A stretch of 64,000 bases of DNA from Xylogone sp. PMI_703 (Eukaryota; Ascomycota; Leotiomycetes): NCBI GenBank assembly GCA_021399445.1, contig JAJTUQ010000009.1:327501-391500 (forward strand), written 5' to 3'. The position numbers and the translations under genes were made by a program. The notes below the pieces were generated by a model. It ran no database searches. It was not told the DNA's origin and saw only the letters and a list, made by a program, of their open reading frames with translations. Below are positions 31,630 to 44,224 of this stretch, piece after piece (the first letter of the stretch is position 1; each line of letters opens with the position of its first letter).

Positions 31630-31787
31630 CTCAGATTTACCAGAGTTAAACCAACCGAGCCTGGATTACATTTTGCTGATTATATCTTTATATAGTTTTA
31701 GCTCTACAAGGATAACTCCTTTGTATGGGTCGCTGCTGACACGGGGTTTGTCCTATCCCCGCTGGTCTAACTCTGGTAAATTTGAGT
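31630..31787. mobile_element. MITE-like element, about 158 bp
   Basis: Terminal inverted repeats of about 22 bp: left CTCAGATTTACCAGAGTTAA, right its reverse complement with two mismatches. There is no coding capacity. No convincing target duplication was found, so the family is unassigned. Confidence 0.55.
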
Positions 31788-34544
31788 AACTACTCTACGG
31801 AGGTACAGCAGTTAAGTATTTGCAAAGCACTAGCATGGGGAAGATCTCTAAACAAAAACCCTGTCTATATCTGGCTATAAAAGCTGCTAAGGTGGTTTTG
31901 GAGAGCTTATGAGTTGTATCTTATACCACAAGGACTTTCAGGCCAGCAGCCAATTACCCACACAATATCGCTTCGCCTTATTATTGGTGCTCAGAGCTAA
32001 TCCCTTCACATATCCATGTTATGTTACTACGCAACGTACAGTAGTTTGGCGTGGCTGGGTATGCTTATTAGCAATCGGTTTAAATTTAGCTGTATTACAC
32101 TATTACACGAATAGCTTGAGCTTATCCGCATGACCTGCATCAGAATGGCTTGCGGGCAAAGAAGCCTCGAAGCCACTCCTAAGCACTCGCATACTTTGTA
32201 TCTTCTAGGTATGGCTTGAAACGCAAGAAATCGAACTGACGTATAGAAAACCGTATCTCGTAGCTACAGGTAAGCCCTACGCGTCTTACTGCAGATTGTG
32301 AGAGCTTTTGGTTTCGCCGACTCGCTCGGAAATAAACTAAATTCCCGACGAATGCGTGCTGCTTATGGGACCGCTTCTATTGGCAAACCTACCGTAAGCT
32401 ACATGAGTAACTAACCAGATAGCGCTATATTATAAACAAGTCAAGCCCCCTAGATTCCGTTATATGGCATTTTCACGGAATTATCTAACCGTTTGTGCTG
32501 ACGGCATGTACTGAATGGCGTTACATTATCTCTTGGCTCGACTACGATAATCGCATTCTCAAACGCCTACACCGTTGGTTAACACATAAAGCTCATCGGC
32601 TTCTGTGAGGACTTAATTTACTAACGTATAGCTCCGCAGGCGTTGATCACAGCTCTCTGTACCTGCTATTCCGCCATATTTTCCCTCCAATCATGAATAC
32701 TTGAGATATATTTCGGTATTATGGTTAGCTAGATGAGACCTGGTAGACGCAAAAGCGAATGAATTAGGGCGAGAAAATAGACAACTTAATAAGCTACTTA
32801 ACCAAATAACTAATGAACTACATATAAATAATACTTTCTGGTGCGAGAGGATTGCTTTAGGTCGAGTTCTAGTGGATCTTTCGGAACGGAAACGGGAATA
32901 AGACACCACGGATAGTCTCTACCCCAGACCTGTCCTTTCGTGACAAAGATGATGTCGCTGAGACAGCCATAAAAGGATTCCCCCAATCTGATTCATTAAC
33001 TTAGTACTTCATTGAGTCGTATTTTTCACAATTATCTTAATATTCTGGCCTTACGTTACCGGACTAAAGTCCTCAACAAGGGCCTGTGCTAGGATTAAGG
33101 AAAGCTCAAAGCTGAGTGAGAAGCATAAAATCCGTTTTTACTGTCTGTTGATGTCAGTAATTTTCAATCTGCGATGTTGAGATTTCAGCAAATTACGGGT
33201 TCTGCATAAATGAGCTGACGTATGTTGAAATACTCAAGAATAGTAGTTATGGTTTACAGTATAGTTGACACCTGGTTGGGGAGCGCAACCGAGTGAACCA
33301 ACTATTACCGGATTTGGTTGTATCATTCCTAGCTATGTTAATAGCCACATGCTGAGTAAGACAGAGCATATAACCAACCATTACTATAAACGGCTCGCCG
33401 ATAGAAATTCAACATCGACGATCCTTATACCGGGTCCTGGTACAGTAGAAACCTAGTACAATGTTTACACACTCCCTCTCGTTCCGACTAGGATACACCC
33501 TGATCACTTACATTTTATGTAATTACGAGTACAAATAGTGTAAACATCATCCACCCTTGCGCTTTAACTTGACTGCAAGAGGGCCTGAAGAAGACTGCAT
33601 TGAGAATCCTGCCTGCCCCGAAGGAATGACACGATTGCCAGAGCAGTAGCTATTAATCGTAAGATTATGGTAAAGACCAGAAGTTAGAGAATGGTGGCAA
33701 CTCTGGTTGTAGATGCTCTGCTATTGGGGGGGACTGGTATCCTAATTTAGAAGGTGTCTGAAGAACACATCCGGGTTGCATTCCTGTTGAGATTTACTAG
33801 ATGGAAGTGATTGGTAATGAGAACGATCATTCTGGAATCTAAGGAGGAGGAGATACCCGCTCAAGCCGTAAATACCGCAGTATGCTGTATACAATGACTT
33901 AGATTCAAAAAAGTAGGTTTAATAGTATTCAGGAATATATGAATAGCAGCCGTAGAAGAACTAGGAGTACGAACGTATAACCTTTCACTTCGCGTACCAA
34001 GTGATGAATTCTAAGTCTAACCGATTGAAGTATTCGGAGTGCTAAAATAGAAATCATCCTGTGGTGCCCGTCAGCAACGTCTTTTCCGCAGTTCTAGGCC
34101 TACATTTGCTTTGGTATGAAATCCGCCCGGCCTAGGAGAGACTTTGGACATACGAAAGTCATTGAATAATTTAACAATGTCTCTTTAGAATTTTACGTCA
34201 CTAATATTACATATACTTCTCTTCTTTCCAAATTAGCATTACCTGATGTCATTTTGATCTTATCAAATATTATGAGTAAACATGTCCTCATTATGGTTTT
34301 TAAACGACCTTGGGGATCAAACACTTTTGTCATCAGCGGTAACAAGCGAAGATGATCGTCTCCTCTCTCTCGATGGTAGTATCTACAGATGACAATACTG
34401 CACTATCTTCTATAAACACTGCAGTGGCATTGTAAATAGAAAAGCAATAGATTCTCAATTCATATGGGGTATTTAAGTACATACAGTACATATCAGAACC
34501 GAGTTCTTGTCTTCTAAACACAACTCTATACACCACAGTCAGAA
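31788..34544. other. Gene-poor interval
   Basis: No frame with a recognisable domain on either strand. A pair of short inverted arms TGTTTACAC/GTGTAAACA at about 33463 and 33538 may mark another tiny repeat. The rest may be decayed repeat DNA. Confidence 0.45.
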
Positions 34545-36282
34545 CTAATAGATATACTCGAAGTTAGGATTCTCCTTGTCCGTCAGATCTCTGAATGCAG
34601 TCTGGTTCAGAGCATCGAGTTCGCCACTCTCACGCATCTGCTCCCTAATCTTCTCCTTGCGTTTGTTCTCCCACATAAATGTGTATCTGATAACGAAGAA
34701 TAGAGCGAGTTCGATGAAATTAGCCACCAGCAATGACCCGATTCCTAGGCCATATTTCGGCGCCTGTGAAGTTTTGTAGAAGAACGGGCCGGCGATATTA
34801 CCCACGCAGGCACCAAACCAGGTCATGCCAGCCACGATCATCTTCTTGGATTGGCCAGCACTATTTCCAACAACTACTGAGAGACAAATGACGAAAGAAG
34901 CTTGGTATGAACCGGTTAGATAACTAAGATACAGGTTAGCTTATACCCATAGATGAATGACACTCGGATCCTCTTACAAGCAGATGAGACGGCCGACGTA
35001 GGCATCCGTCGGAGCGAGGAGAAATCCAAGAGCACCTGCAATAGTTGGGAGCATAAACAGTGCGCTCACCAAGGTACGGCAGTTCTTAGGCATGTAGTGG
35101 TTACATAGTGCGCCTAGGCTGATCCAAATAACGACTAGGACGCCTTGAGGTATGCCCAATAGAGCAGTGTGTAGAGTATTAAATCCCAGGCCCTTGATGA
35201 CGAGTGTTGAAAAGTTGGAGATACCTCCGTTGGGGATATTGCTCACAAAGCCAAAGAAAAAGAAGAGCCAAGTCTTGTAGTCCAAGTAGGCCTCCCTAAC
35301 CTGGCGCCAGTTAATATGGTTCTGCTCCACGCCAGTCTGATTCTGTCGCATGCGTGCAATCATCAGCAGACGCTCCTCATAAGTAAATCCACGAAAGGTT
35401 GCTGGGGAGTTCGGGACCAGGATGAAAAGTATGATGGCCCAGAGGGAACAGAAGGCGCCAACAATGAGGAACTCGTATCTCCAGGACTGCAGGGCACCAT
35501 GGATATTTCCAATTCCGTAACCTATGTTGCTATCAGCATTAACCGTCCATCATTTCATGTATGAATAAACAGACCAATAAGACCACCGCCGGCAACACCG
35601 ATGCCATTAAAACAATACCACACAGAAATGCGGGTGGGCTGCTCGGCTCTGGTGTAGTACATGCTCGTAATTAGCATAAACGCGGGGTCGGCGATAGCCT
35701 CAAAGGCACCAGAAATGACCCTCAAGATAGCCAGGCCGACGAAGTTCTTTGCTCCAGCCTGCGCCATCAGGAATGCTCCCCACAAGAAAATATTGGCAGC
35801 CAGGTACCAGCCAGGTGGGCAACGCTGCATAATCAGGTTGGATGGGATAGCCCACACCAGCCATCCGAAGTAGAATAAGGACGAGAGCCACGAATAGTCA
35901 TTGGCATTGAGGTTTAGGTCGGTCTTGATATTGAAGATGGCTGCATAGGAGAGCGTAGTCTTGTCCACGTACTATAGCCAGGTTAGCGACAGGGAATTTT
36001 ATCCCTATTGAAGGCGATGCAAATACTCACATAAAAGAAGTAACAGACACCCAGCAATGGCAAGATTCTGTAATCTAGTTTCCGTCGCAACTTGGCTTCG
36101 GCTACCCTGTCGATATGCTCATCAGTCGGATAGCGCAAAAGTGCCTCGGCATAGATCTCGCTATGTGGCTGGCGAATGCTTTGGATCAAGACCGCCTTCT
36201 TCTGTGGTTCAACAGTATCTTCGACCCAGTCCGTTCCTATAGCAGCCTCATCTTGGCCCTTGCTATCTTCTATACCAGACAT
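34545..36282 (-). CDS. MFS transporter, Dal5-like anion:cation symporter
   Basis: Four exons (36031-36282, 35575-35971, 34978-35521, 34545-34923) with introns of 59, 53 and 54 nt give 523 residues in one frame. The N-terminal 70 residues are cytoplasmic; TM1 follows (ILPLLGVCYFFY). DKTTLSYAAIF is the hallmark of the allantoate/nicotinate permease (ACS) family, and YLTGSYQASFVI and NIAGPFFYK in the second half agree. Twelve helices are plausible. Family members import organic anions such as allantoate, nicotinate, pantothenate or biotin precursors with protons; the substrate cannot be told. Length is normal. Confidence 0.92.
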
Positions 36283-38095
36283 ATCGATCTAGAGGAAAAC
36301 CACAACGGTCGCGAAAGTTTCTCCGAAAGATAAGTCGTTGTGAGAGGATCACCTCCTCAGCGTCGCTGGAAACTTTTGGACCAACAACGAGATCTGGGAA
36401 GCAAAGAACTGAATGCGCCCGAATCCCTGTGAACACCAAATGTCACAGTAGTCCCGACCGCCTCCATATATATATATATATCTGGGGCACACAACCCCAT
36501 CATTCTGGGGTCGTGCGGGGATTGCAGTTTGTGAGCTCTTTATCGTGGGGGCCCATATGGGGGCTCCAGAAAGTGGAAGGTCTATCCCCAGCATGACTCG
36601 GGTTGGCAGTTAAGGTTACAGTGCTAAATTGAAGCTTGGTTGGGCTGGCTCCAATGATGAGTGTGAGTTTGGATCTAATTCGTGGAAATTTCACAACGAG
36701 AGTTGTGCCAAGCCAGAAGAGGGTTTGGCACCTGCGTATCATCAGTACTAGAAGGCAGATCATTGGGTAAACTTGCCATTTAACCAAATCCCGGGATCTG
36801 GGGGAGCTTAGTTTCCATACTGGTGCAGTGTTGCGCAGATCCTCCAATGCCTGCTTTTGGGTCAATTCCCCGCGAAGTTCCTAACGCGATGGAGATTATA
36901 AGTGGGATGGCGGCTAAGTCTCTGCCAATCTAGAATTGGACTTCAAGTTGTGCAGCAAGTTTTCACCCACAGTTATGTCAAGAGTTATGCATCTTACGTG
37001 ACTTTCATAATTTTCTAACTGGTTGTCTTTGATCTGAAGAGGAAAAAGCGAGGTTCCTGAATTTTTTGTTAGTTGCATACATTAGTATCATGGAAGAGTG
37101 AGATATACGGCAGTTACCCAAAACTTTGAGTCGCTTGCTCTTTTACTCCACAGCCGGCATGTTTGTCAGTTTTGCTGAGAGCAATATGCCAAGACTGACA
37201 TCATTGCCTGTATTTTAGGGACAGTGGCCGCAGAAGGCGCTACAGGAGACATTCGAAGCAATAAGACGTGTTGATGGCTGACTAGAGAAGTTGGATATTG
37301 AGACGACGGAAGGGCAGAATCCTTTCCACCGGGAGTTGGGCGTTGAATCGTGAATATACAGTATATGCTACCGATCCATTTATGTAAAAGTTGATAAAAT
37401 TCAAAGTGAATCGGATTTTTGTACTGCATAGAGATTAAGGAAATCATATTCCTCAGTGCCGAGGAACCTCGTTAACCTCAGGACTCCATCCCAACAGCCG
37501 CTAACCCTTCTGACGACAACGTGACTTCAGTCCGAATCCCAATCCCAATCACAATAGTCTATCCAATAATTTAGACGCTAGATTTCTATACCATAACAGT
37601 TATCATGTGGATGGATTACCCTTGAGGAACAATACTGGGATTTCGACAAGTATGCTTTGTTGGGCGAGGCGATCCCAAGAAAACATTTCAAAAAACCACA
37701 CTCCATTTGCTCCCTTCTGCTCCCCCCTCTCGCTGGTTTTACGAAATCGCAGTTATTTAGTGGAAAGTTATCCTCATAGCTATATTCGATGATATTTGGA
37801 ATAAAATCATCTGGGATAATATAGGTTACAAGTGGTATGAAGGATTTCTTTGCTTCTGACACCGTTCAAATTCATTGTGCTAACATCAGCTTGAATTTTA
37901 GCTTGCCCTTTGCTCTGTATCTCGCTCCTTATTCGAGCTTCGCTTGCCAGTCTACTACACTCGTCACATTATCCTGGAACAGGAAACGATTTTTATAATG
38001 GGGAGTTTCAAGTCTTTTCTATCTGGACTGGGCCTATTTCGTCAGAAGGAACAGGCTTGGAAACCGATAATTTTACCTGCCTAAGCTCCGAGGGG
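36283..38095. other. Intergenic, with (TA)n tract
   Basis: A short (TA)n run lies at about 36467-36481, upstream of the MFS gene. No other gene recognised. The frame of the next gene stays open upstream to 37910 without an ATG, so a 5' exon could lie here. Confidence 0.5.
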
Positions 38096-39349
38096 ATGCT
38101 TGAGATTGTAGATAACGAATGGGCTGCCCAAGAAGACGAGACTCCCGATATTGTCTCCACGGTCAGTATATCATGCGCGCCTCCACCATCCGAAAGGCTG
38201 TCGAAGCTTCCGACAGAGCTCATCGGCAACATTGTCAAGTACCTCCCACCGGAATCGGCCGCTGCCTTATCCTTAACATGTCGACGCTTGCATGGTATCC
38301 TCGAGCAAGAATATTTACGGCCATTGATGAAAAACTTGTTTAGTGACCGGTCTTATCCGTTTTTATTGTTAATGGAAAACAACTTCCCGGATAATATCAT
38401 TTGTCGATACTGCCACTGCTCACATCGTGTCACCTCTCGAGAAGCGCTTCGGTATATCCCAGAGTCTCGACTGCTTGGACCGCAACGATACGACCCCGCG
38501 CAAACCTGCGTTCAAAATCACTTCAGTCTTGAGGGGATTATCTATCTTAATCCATTCTTTAGCTCCACAGTATTCCGCATGGCAATGAAACGATATCGCC
38601 AGGGACAAAACTACACGAAATATTTAAAGCTTTTGTCGCCAAAAGAGTTGAGATTAAATAGCTTACACAATGTAGAATGGAATTGGTCATTGGCCAGAAT
38701 ATATCATGGAAAATTACTCCTACGACGTCAAACAATATGGATAACATCTCCGAATCGGCGTCGTGTCGACTGGAGCAAAAGCATATGTGCTCACATTTCT
38801 ATAGTTGCAAGTATAGGCTGGGTAGAGGTGTTTTACAAATGGGCAGACGTCACAGAGAGGATATTGGAGTGTGCACCTTGGGACATAAAACACACAACCA
38901 GAGCAACACAATGTCGCTTTTGCTATACCGAATTTTCTATCGATTACGCGGTGCTTGGTGGCATATATGATTCGGTAGTCTCTACCGTATGGTATGATCT
39001 TGGCGAAGGAAAATCAGATTTAGATTCCAAATGGCAAAGCCATATAAGTAAGGAATACCATGTGAGTCGTGAACCAGTTGACTCGGTCGAATTTGAACCA
39101 GAGTCTATTAAGAGTGCATTTCAGTTATGCTGCTCTGAACCCGAGTCTGGTCCGCTCCTTACTCCTCCGGAGAAAAAAGATCTGATTAAAATCGCTAAAA
39201 CGTTGATACTGGATGATGCTGATACGGTAAGGGCGGCCATAGATAATTTTTTCAACAACAGAAAGGAGTGGTATGCGGGTGCTAAGGACCCAGAAACATT
39301 TTATATTTATAGATACCTGGGGAATGAGTCGATGAATCGACTCGAGTGA
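38096..39349 (+). CDS. F-box protein
   Basis: Starting at the first in-frame ATG gives 417 residues. Near residue 35 LSKLPTELIGNIVKYLPPES then LTCRRLHGIL matches the F-box, which docks on Skp1 in SCF ubiquitin ligases. Downstream there are no leucine-rich or WD repeats. Two CX2C pairs (CRYCHC and CRFC) hint at a metal site. This layout is common in large ascomycete F-box families of unknown target. The frame is open for 62 codons before the chosen ATG, so the true start may be upstream. Confidence 0.75.
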   Translation: MLEIVDNEWAAQEDETPDIVSTVSISCAPPPSERLSKLPTELIGNIVKYLPPESAAALSLTCRRLHGILEQEYLRPLMKNLFSDRSYPFLLLMENNFPDNIICRYCHCSHRVTSREALRYIPESRLLGPQRYDPAQTCVQNHFSLEGIIYLNPFFSSTVFRMAMKRYRQGQNYTKYLKLLSPKELRLNSLHNVEWNWSLARIYHGKLLLRRQTIWITSPNRRRVDWSKSICAHISIVASIGWVEVFYKWADVTERILECAPWDIKHTTRATQCRFCYTEFSIDYAVLGGIYDSVVSTVWYDLGEGKSDLDSKWQSHISKEYHVSREPVDSVEFEPESIKSAFQLCCSEPESGPLLTPPEKKDLIKIAKTLILDDADTVRAAIDNFFNNRKEWYAGAKDPETFYIYRYLGNESMNRLE

Positions 39350-39449
39350 GGTTACGGATATTTCGTGCTTCCCTTGCCCTCTTCCTTTCTTTCTCCCTCT
39401 AGTCATTTTTTTGGAGCCTGCTGCGTTATTTCGTTTCAAGCCATCATGA

Positions 39450-39605
39450 AGGCGGTCTTACCTGCCCTGTCGTGGGCTACCATCGCAGGTGCGAGCCAAG
39501 TCGTGCTTTGACAGGAGCCCCACGAGCTCTGGCGACGGGAGTGTCGCCTTGGAAGAAAAGTTGAAGGCACAAAGGGCCGCGACGAAGAATTTGGAGAACC
39601 CCATG
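39450..39605 (-). pseudogene. Signal-peptide-like gene fragment
   Basis: On the minus strand an ATG at about 39603 opens MGFSKFFVAALCAFNFSSKA, a convincing secretion signal. About 30 codons later a GTAAGA donor-like motif appears and no further exon is seen before the F-box gene end. A frame change after residue 20 would give a more typical propeptide. Probably a truncated secreted-protein gene. Confidence 0.3.
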
Positions 39606-40404
39606 GTGCAGGTTGGCGAGAGCGGCTGATCATCACTGAACCGCCCGTACGTACATTCGGTAGTCCTCTCTGCAAAGTCATTTCATGTTAACCATACACG
39701 TAGATCCGAACAGCCACTCACCAACGGCCTGACCACAAGGCTGAGATTAGGTGGAGTCGATCCTTCCTGACGATCAACTTAACAAATGAGCCTGTCGGAA
39801 TATCAGATGCTGCAGTAGAACCATACGTGCCTGGATAGCTTCCAAAGGTCGGCATCTTACCCTTGCGATGTACCTTCCAATCTTCAAGCTGTTATGATCC
39901 ATAGTACAGATCCACTCATTTACGTCGAATCTAGAATCCTCAATATTGTTCACGAAGGACCATACATACCAGAGAAAGGGAGTGGATGACCCAATCGAAG
40001 GGTTGAGGCTGGTTACCGGAACGTCTGCAGCCATATAGTCTCTGGCTTGTCTCTCAAAGAGGAACCTGGGATCAATATAGGTTGTAGTTTCGTGGTTGCT
40101 GAAATATATTGCCTCCTATCATTCTATAGGACGAAATCTAATGGCCTAGTAAGCCTCGCAACAGCTGTTGCACTAAAACTTATCCATAGGCTTTTAGGCC
40201 ACACATATCCACTCGCACGAGCTGATCCAGAGACACAGTCTCTCACACCCTCGGTGGTCATCCCAAACCGCGGGGAAGATTCACTCTAGAACGGTCTCTA
40301 TGGTCACGCGTATGCTAGAAATGCTTTCTCGAGTGGAAATAGTTTATTTTAGATAGATATACACTTGTACATAATTCCTTAGTTTATCTCTGGACGCAAA
40401 TAAC
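39606..40404. other. Intergenic
   Basis: No frame with a recognised domain. Nothing distinctive seen. Confidence 0.4.

Positions 40405-40461
<57 letters not shown>
40405..40461. repeat. (CAT)19 microsatellite
   Basis: Nineteen perfect CAT units, 57 bp, in noncoding DNA. Confidence 0.98.
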
Positions 40462-40463
<2 letters not shown>

Positions 40464-41320
40464 CAGGACGGAACCTTTCGATTCCACCTCTGCATTACTC
40501 CCATCTATGTAGTCTCCACCTATGTAGCATGTGCGTCTAGTGAATTGACTTGTATAGCTTGCAATTCATTTATCGGTATTATTTTTGCATCGATCCCATG
40601 CGGTTGAACCACCCTTAATGTCTTGCGATATTCTCTGATCTGCAATTAAGAATGGGAATAAGTTAGCGTTAACGAAATATAATCCAAAAGCTCAGTCTTG
40701 AACTTAGCTGATAAAGTCCACTCGTTGCTATTTTATTGTGGATTTATTCAAAAAATTGGAAATCGCCATTCAAATGATCTGAGTGGAAAGGTGGAGTCGA
40801 GATGTGGCCAAAAAATAACGATCAACGCTGGCTGTAGCGTGCTTGTGATCCTCTGTAGAACTAGCTGGATGCAGTTTTATTAGGGCCGTATCGAGAGTCT
40901 CCAACTGGTAGGGGTGTCTTGAATTGCATTGGCAAATGCTTTTATACTTGTATCACAATCTGCTCGTACCGGTATAGTACTGGCGAAGAAGCAGCCCAGG
41001 CGGGATTGCGCTCTTCCATTGCGCCTGCGCCTGGTCTATTGCTCCTCCGCATGGAATCTCAGCAAGCCACTGATGAAACGTTTCTAACAATGCAGCTTCA
41101 GTCACATTTCTAGTCAAGCTTGCAGATGCTCAGTTGTAGAGGGTCACGCAGTGGCTCGACATCAGCGCAATAAGATGCTGCTGTTACGATGCCCACCATC
41201 CCCACCTCAGATGCTCCTCTTTCTTGCCCACGAAGGGCCAGAGCTAGTTTAATTCGGCAATATAATTGCTGAACTATTGGAAAGGCGTGGTTTCTTCAAC
41301 TTATTTTATAATATAATTTC
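40462..41320. other. Gene-poor interval
   Basis: Nothing recognised on either strand. Confidence 0.5.
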
Positions 41321-41692
41321 TCATCTAGCGAACGGTTTCATGGTGGTGCTCGTAATTCGAGCACCCTTTTGAATGCATGACAATTCTGCAAGTGCAAAGT
41401 CTTTGCGACTGCACTTCCACCTATTCACGGTACGTATCATGTACGTATGTATGAGAATGGTGGTTTGGTAGTTGAACTGGTTATTGTTGATCACCTTTGA
41501 AAGGAAGGTTCCATGTCTCTCGACATGGTCGTTAATCTCCTCAGCGGTCCATTCTGCGGGTTCCTCTTCTCCTAATACATCTTCCAGGTATTGTGCGATT
41601 ATTTTGTCGTTGTTATCGTTAACCCAAACTCTTCTTGTGTGGAAGAATAGACGGAGGTCTCTCTGACGGTGCTTCGATATTCTTGCGAGCAC
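41321..41692 (-). CDS. Hypothetical protein, probably partial
   Basis: A 123-codon frame with gene-like, charged composition (LARISKHRQRDLRLFFHTRR and EEPAEWTAEEINDHVERHG). The frame extends about 16 codons further upstream to an AACAG acceptor-like site, so it may be the last exon of a larger minus-strand gene; a possible upstream coding segment lies at about 41830-41960. No domain recognised. Confidence 0.35.
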   Translation of the reverse strand: MLARISKHRQRDLRLFFHTRRVWVNDNNDKIIAQYLEDVLGEEEPAEWTAEEINDHVERHGTFLSKVINNNQFNYQTTILIHTYMIRTVNRWKCSRKDFALAELSCIQKGARITSTTMKPFAR

Positions 41693-41739
41693 TGTAGTTG
41701 TGAAGTCCTTGAAATCATCTTTAAATACTTCCCACAGAG

Positions 41740-43954
41740 TATAATCTGTTTACTTTAGTGTCGTGTATAGCTGTTGTTTGTATCTAGTATATACTTCGAT
41801 GTTAGAGTTCGATGCACGTTTTAGATCGATGTCCTAATCTTCGTTATCCGGGTTATATCTTGTGTATTTCTTGGTTCTCCTTGTGTGTTTCCTGGCATGT
41901 CTCCGTTTCCTGATATGCCTTTTTCACTTTCATTATCCTGACCTTCTGTGTGGAAGTTTCCCTGTGTATTAGGAGCTATTGATAGGTGAAGTATTGACCG
42001 TAAGGTGCATGGGTAGCTGGGACGACGAGAACTGGCTACGTGTGGTTTGGAACGTATATAAAGAGTATTTACCCTCGGGCAGTAAACTTCATATAAAGAT
42101 GTACTCCCAGAGGTTTTTCAGTGGTGTCTAGAGGCACCAGTGGCTTCTTTTGGTCTTGCGGAGGTGTAAGGTATTGGGTGGGTGGAGTGGAGGGATTGAG
42201 TGATTTGGGTTCGGGCAAAGGTGAAGTGGTGTCAGAGTGCTGTAATCAATCACAATTTGGTGAATTGAGTTCGTAGGGAAGAAGTGTGATCGTAGTGATT
42301 GATGAGAGAATATGTGATTGATATGGTTGATGGGAAATATGAGAGAGTATGTGGTTGATGGGGAATTGGGTTGTTTCGAAGAAAAGTGAAGTTTTGAAGT
42401 GAATTCAACTTTCAGCAACACGATTTAACGAAAGTATGGAAATATGAGTGCTCTGATCTGAAAAGCTTACTACCAAACTACCATTCTTATACGTGCATAC
42501 GTGATACGCACCGTGAGTAGGTGGGAGTGTAGTCACAGTCTTTCTCGCTCTCTCCGTATCCACAGTTCCATAGATGGTGTCGAAAATGGCTTCTATGACT
42601 GAAGCTCGCAGCCATTTCCATTTCCAACCCATTGACCTCTTTCGCAGTTCAGTTTTGCGACCCTTTTGTTCCTCCGTAGACTGTCCCAAAGCCAACTAGT
42701 TCACCAACTAAAACTGATTTCTCTGACACCTGTAGCCATGGCCCTGGAAACATCTGATAAGCCTCCCAGAATAGGATCGATAATGAATACATCATTTCCA
42801 AGTTTGAATTCGGAGCCGAGTATTGTAGAAGAGCTCTCTGGTACCAATCATTCCTCCCATATAATACCACCTCTCCTCCTGGACATTCATTGTATCTGCC
42901 TCGATGCTTTGACGCGTTCGTCCAGCCCTATTCAGCATATATGCTTTGAACCTGCACGAGTGTAGCCCATTATAGTCTTCCTCAGCCCAAACACGATCCG
43001 CTCCAAGTATATATGCTCATCCGACCTCCTAGCCCATTGTAGACCCAATTTTCCGATGACTTTCCCGTTACTATACTTGCTGTTAGCTTAGCTAGTCAAG
43101 TTTGCCGAACACGCATATCAACTTCATTCTTCGAAGATGCTCAATCCAAAAAGCCGGATATAGGAATGCGTACAACGTACCTAACATCACATATAATTCT
43201 TGGCGATAGGCTATCAGAGCGGCTGAAGATCTTGACGCGTTCTAGACATGTTCCACTTTATGGTATCGGATTGGTGATGATCGGTGCGTCGGAAAGGAGG
43301 TATCAAAACCATCTCCATCTGTATCACAGTATTGTATGCCCCCCGTACTAATGTTCATGCTGAAAGACAATCAATCTTTCAAATATCATCACAGTGTATC
43401 ATATAGCCTAGTCTGTCTTGTAAATTTGACTTGGTGAGACGTATGACGCAGTGTGGTATCACTCCACAGCAGATCTGAATTCTTGTAAACTCCGCATACT
43501 TGAGTGAGATATTTCCGAAAGGTAGAATTATACCTTTGAGATGGGACGGGCAATTGAATAAGCAATGTTGGCTCCAGCACTATTTTGTGCTACCGCTCCT
43601 ATGGTATGGGCTTGATGCGATCATATATCTACGAGTTATCACGATGCCATGTCACGTAGCAAAAGCAAACTAATAGAGTCAAATCCTTTATTCTAACAAA
43701 AACAGCAAACACCAGGGCATGATCATATTCTAGTCTATTATTAGCTTGGGCCAAAGGATGACAGGTGCTATTCGTTGATTAAAATCTTACCTTTTTCTTC
43801 AATAGTGTACCAGCAAAAAAAAAGCGCAGGCGGGATCCGACTTGGTTTCAGCATCCTCATCATCGAGCCTTGTAGGAAGTACCAGCAAGATCATTCCTAA
43901 ACCGCTTCACGGGATGTTAGATAGCTCCCATAGATTTAACTAGGGAGAAACCTC
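41740..43954. other. Gene-poor interval with broken coding traces
   Basis: On the minus strand between 42405 and 42970 several short frames have protein-like composition (for example DVFIIDPILGGLSDVSRAM, and KWLRASVIEAIF in another frame) but are split by stops and frame changes, as in a decayed gene. No family recognised. The rest holds nothing visible. Confidence 0.35.
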
Positions 43955-44224
43955 TTACCCGATGTATCCATTTCTACATCGCTCCAACTCTTGTTGTAGC
44001 TCTCGTTTCTCTTTTCTTAGTTCAGCCAATTCGGAACGTTCAACAGCCACTTTCTGCCTTTCGAACTGGGCTTCTACTCGTGCTTTATGATTGCATATCC
44101 ATATATTGTAGAAGCCATCTGGCCAAAGGAAAATGATTAAGTCGTGAAACATTGTGAGCGCTTTGAACCCGACTATTGTTGCAACGACTTTTCCGACGTT
44201 CTCCAGAGTTGCTATTTCAGGCAT
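43955..44224 (-). CDS. Small hypothetical protein, membrane segment plus coiled coil
   Basis: 89 residues from an ATG. Residues 10-45 hold two hydrophobic stretches (VVATIVGFKALTMF, IIFLWPDGFYNIW); residues 50-85 are charged with heptad-like spacing (ELAELRKEKRELQQELERC). No domain recognised. A (TA)n tract lies upstream at about 44306-44330. It could be chance or part of a spliced gene. Confidence 0.35.
   Translation of the reverse strand: MPEIATLENVGKVVATIVGFKALTMFHDLIIFLWPDGFYNIWICNHKARVEAQFERQKVAVERSELAELRKEKRELQQELERCRNGYIG

Noticed and set aside
42128..42421. 97-codon minus-strand ORF rich in S, P, H and N
   Set aside because: Low-complexity GT-rich DNA read in reverse; no domain.
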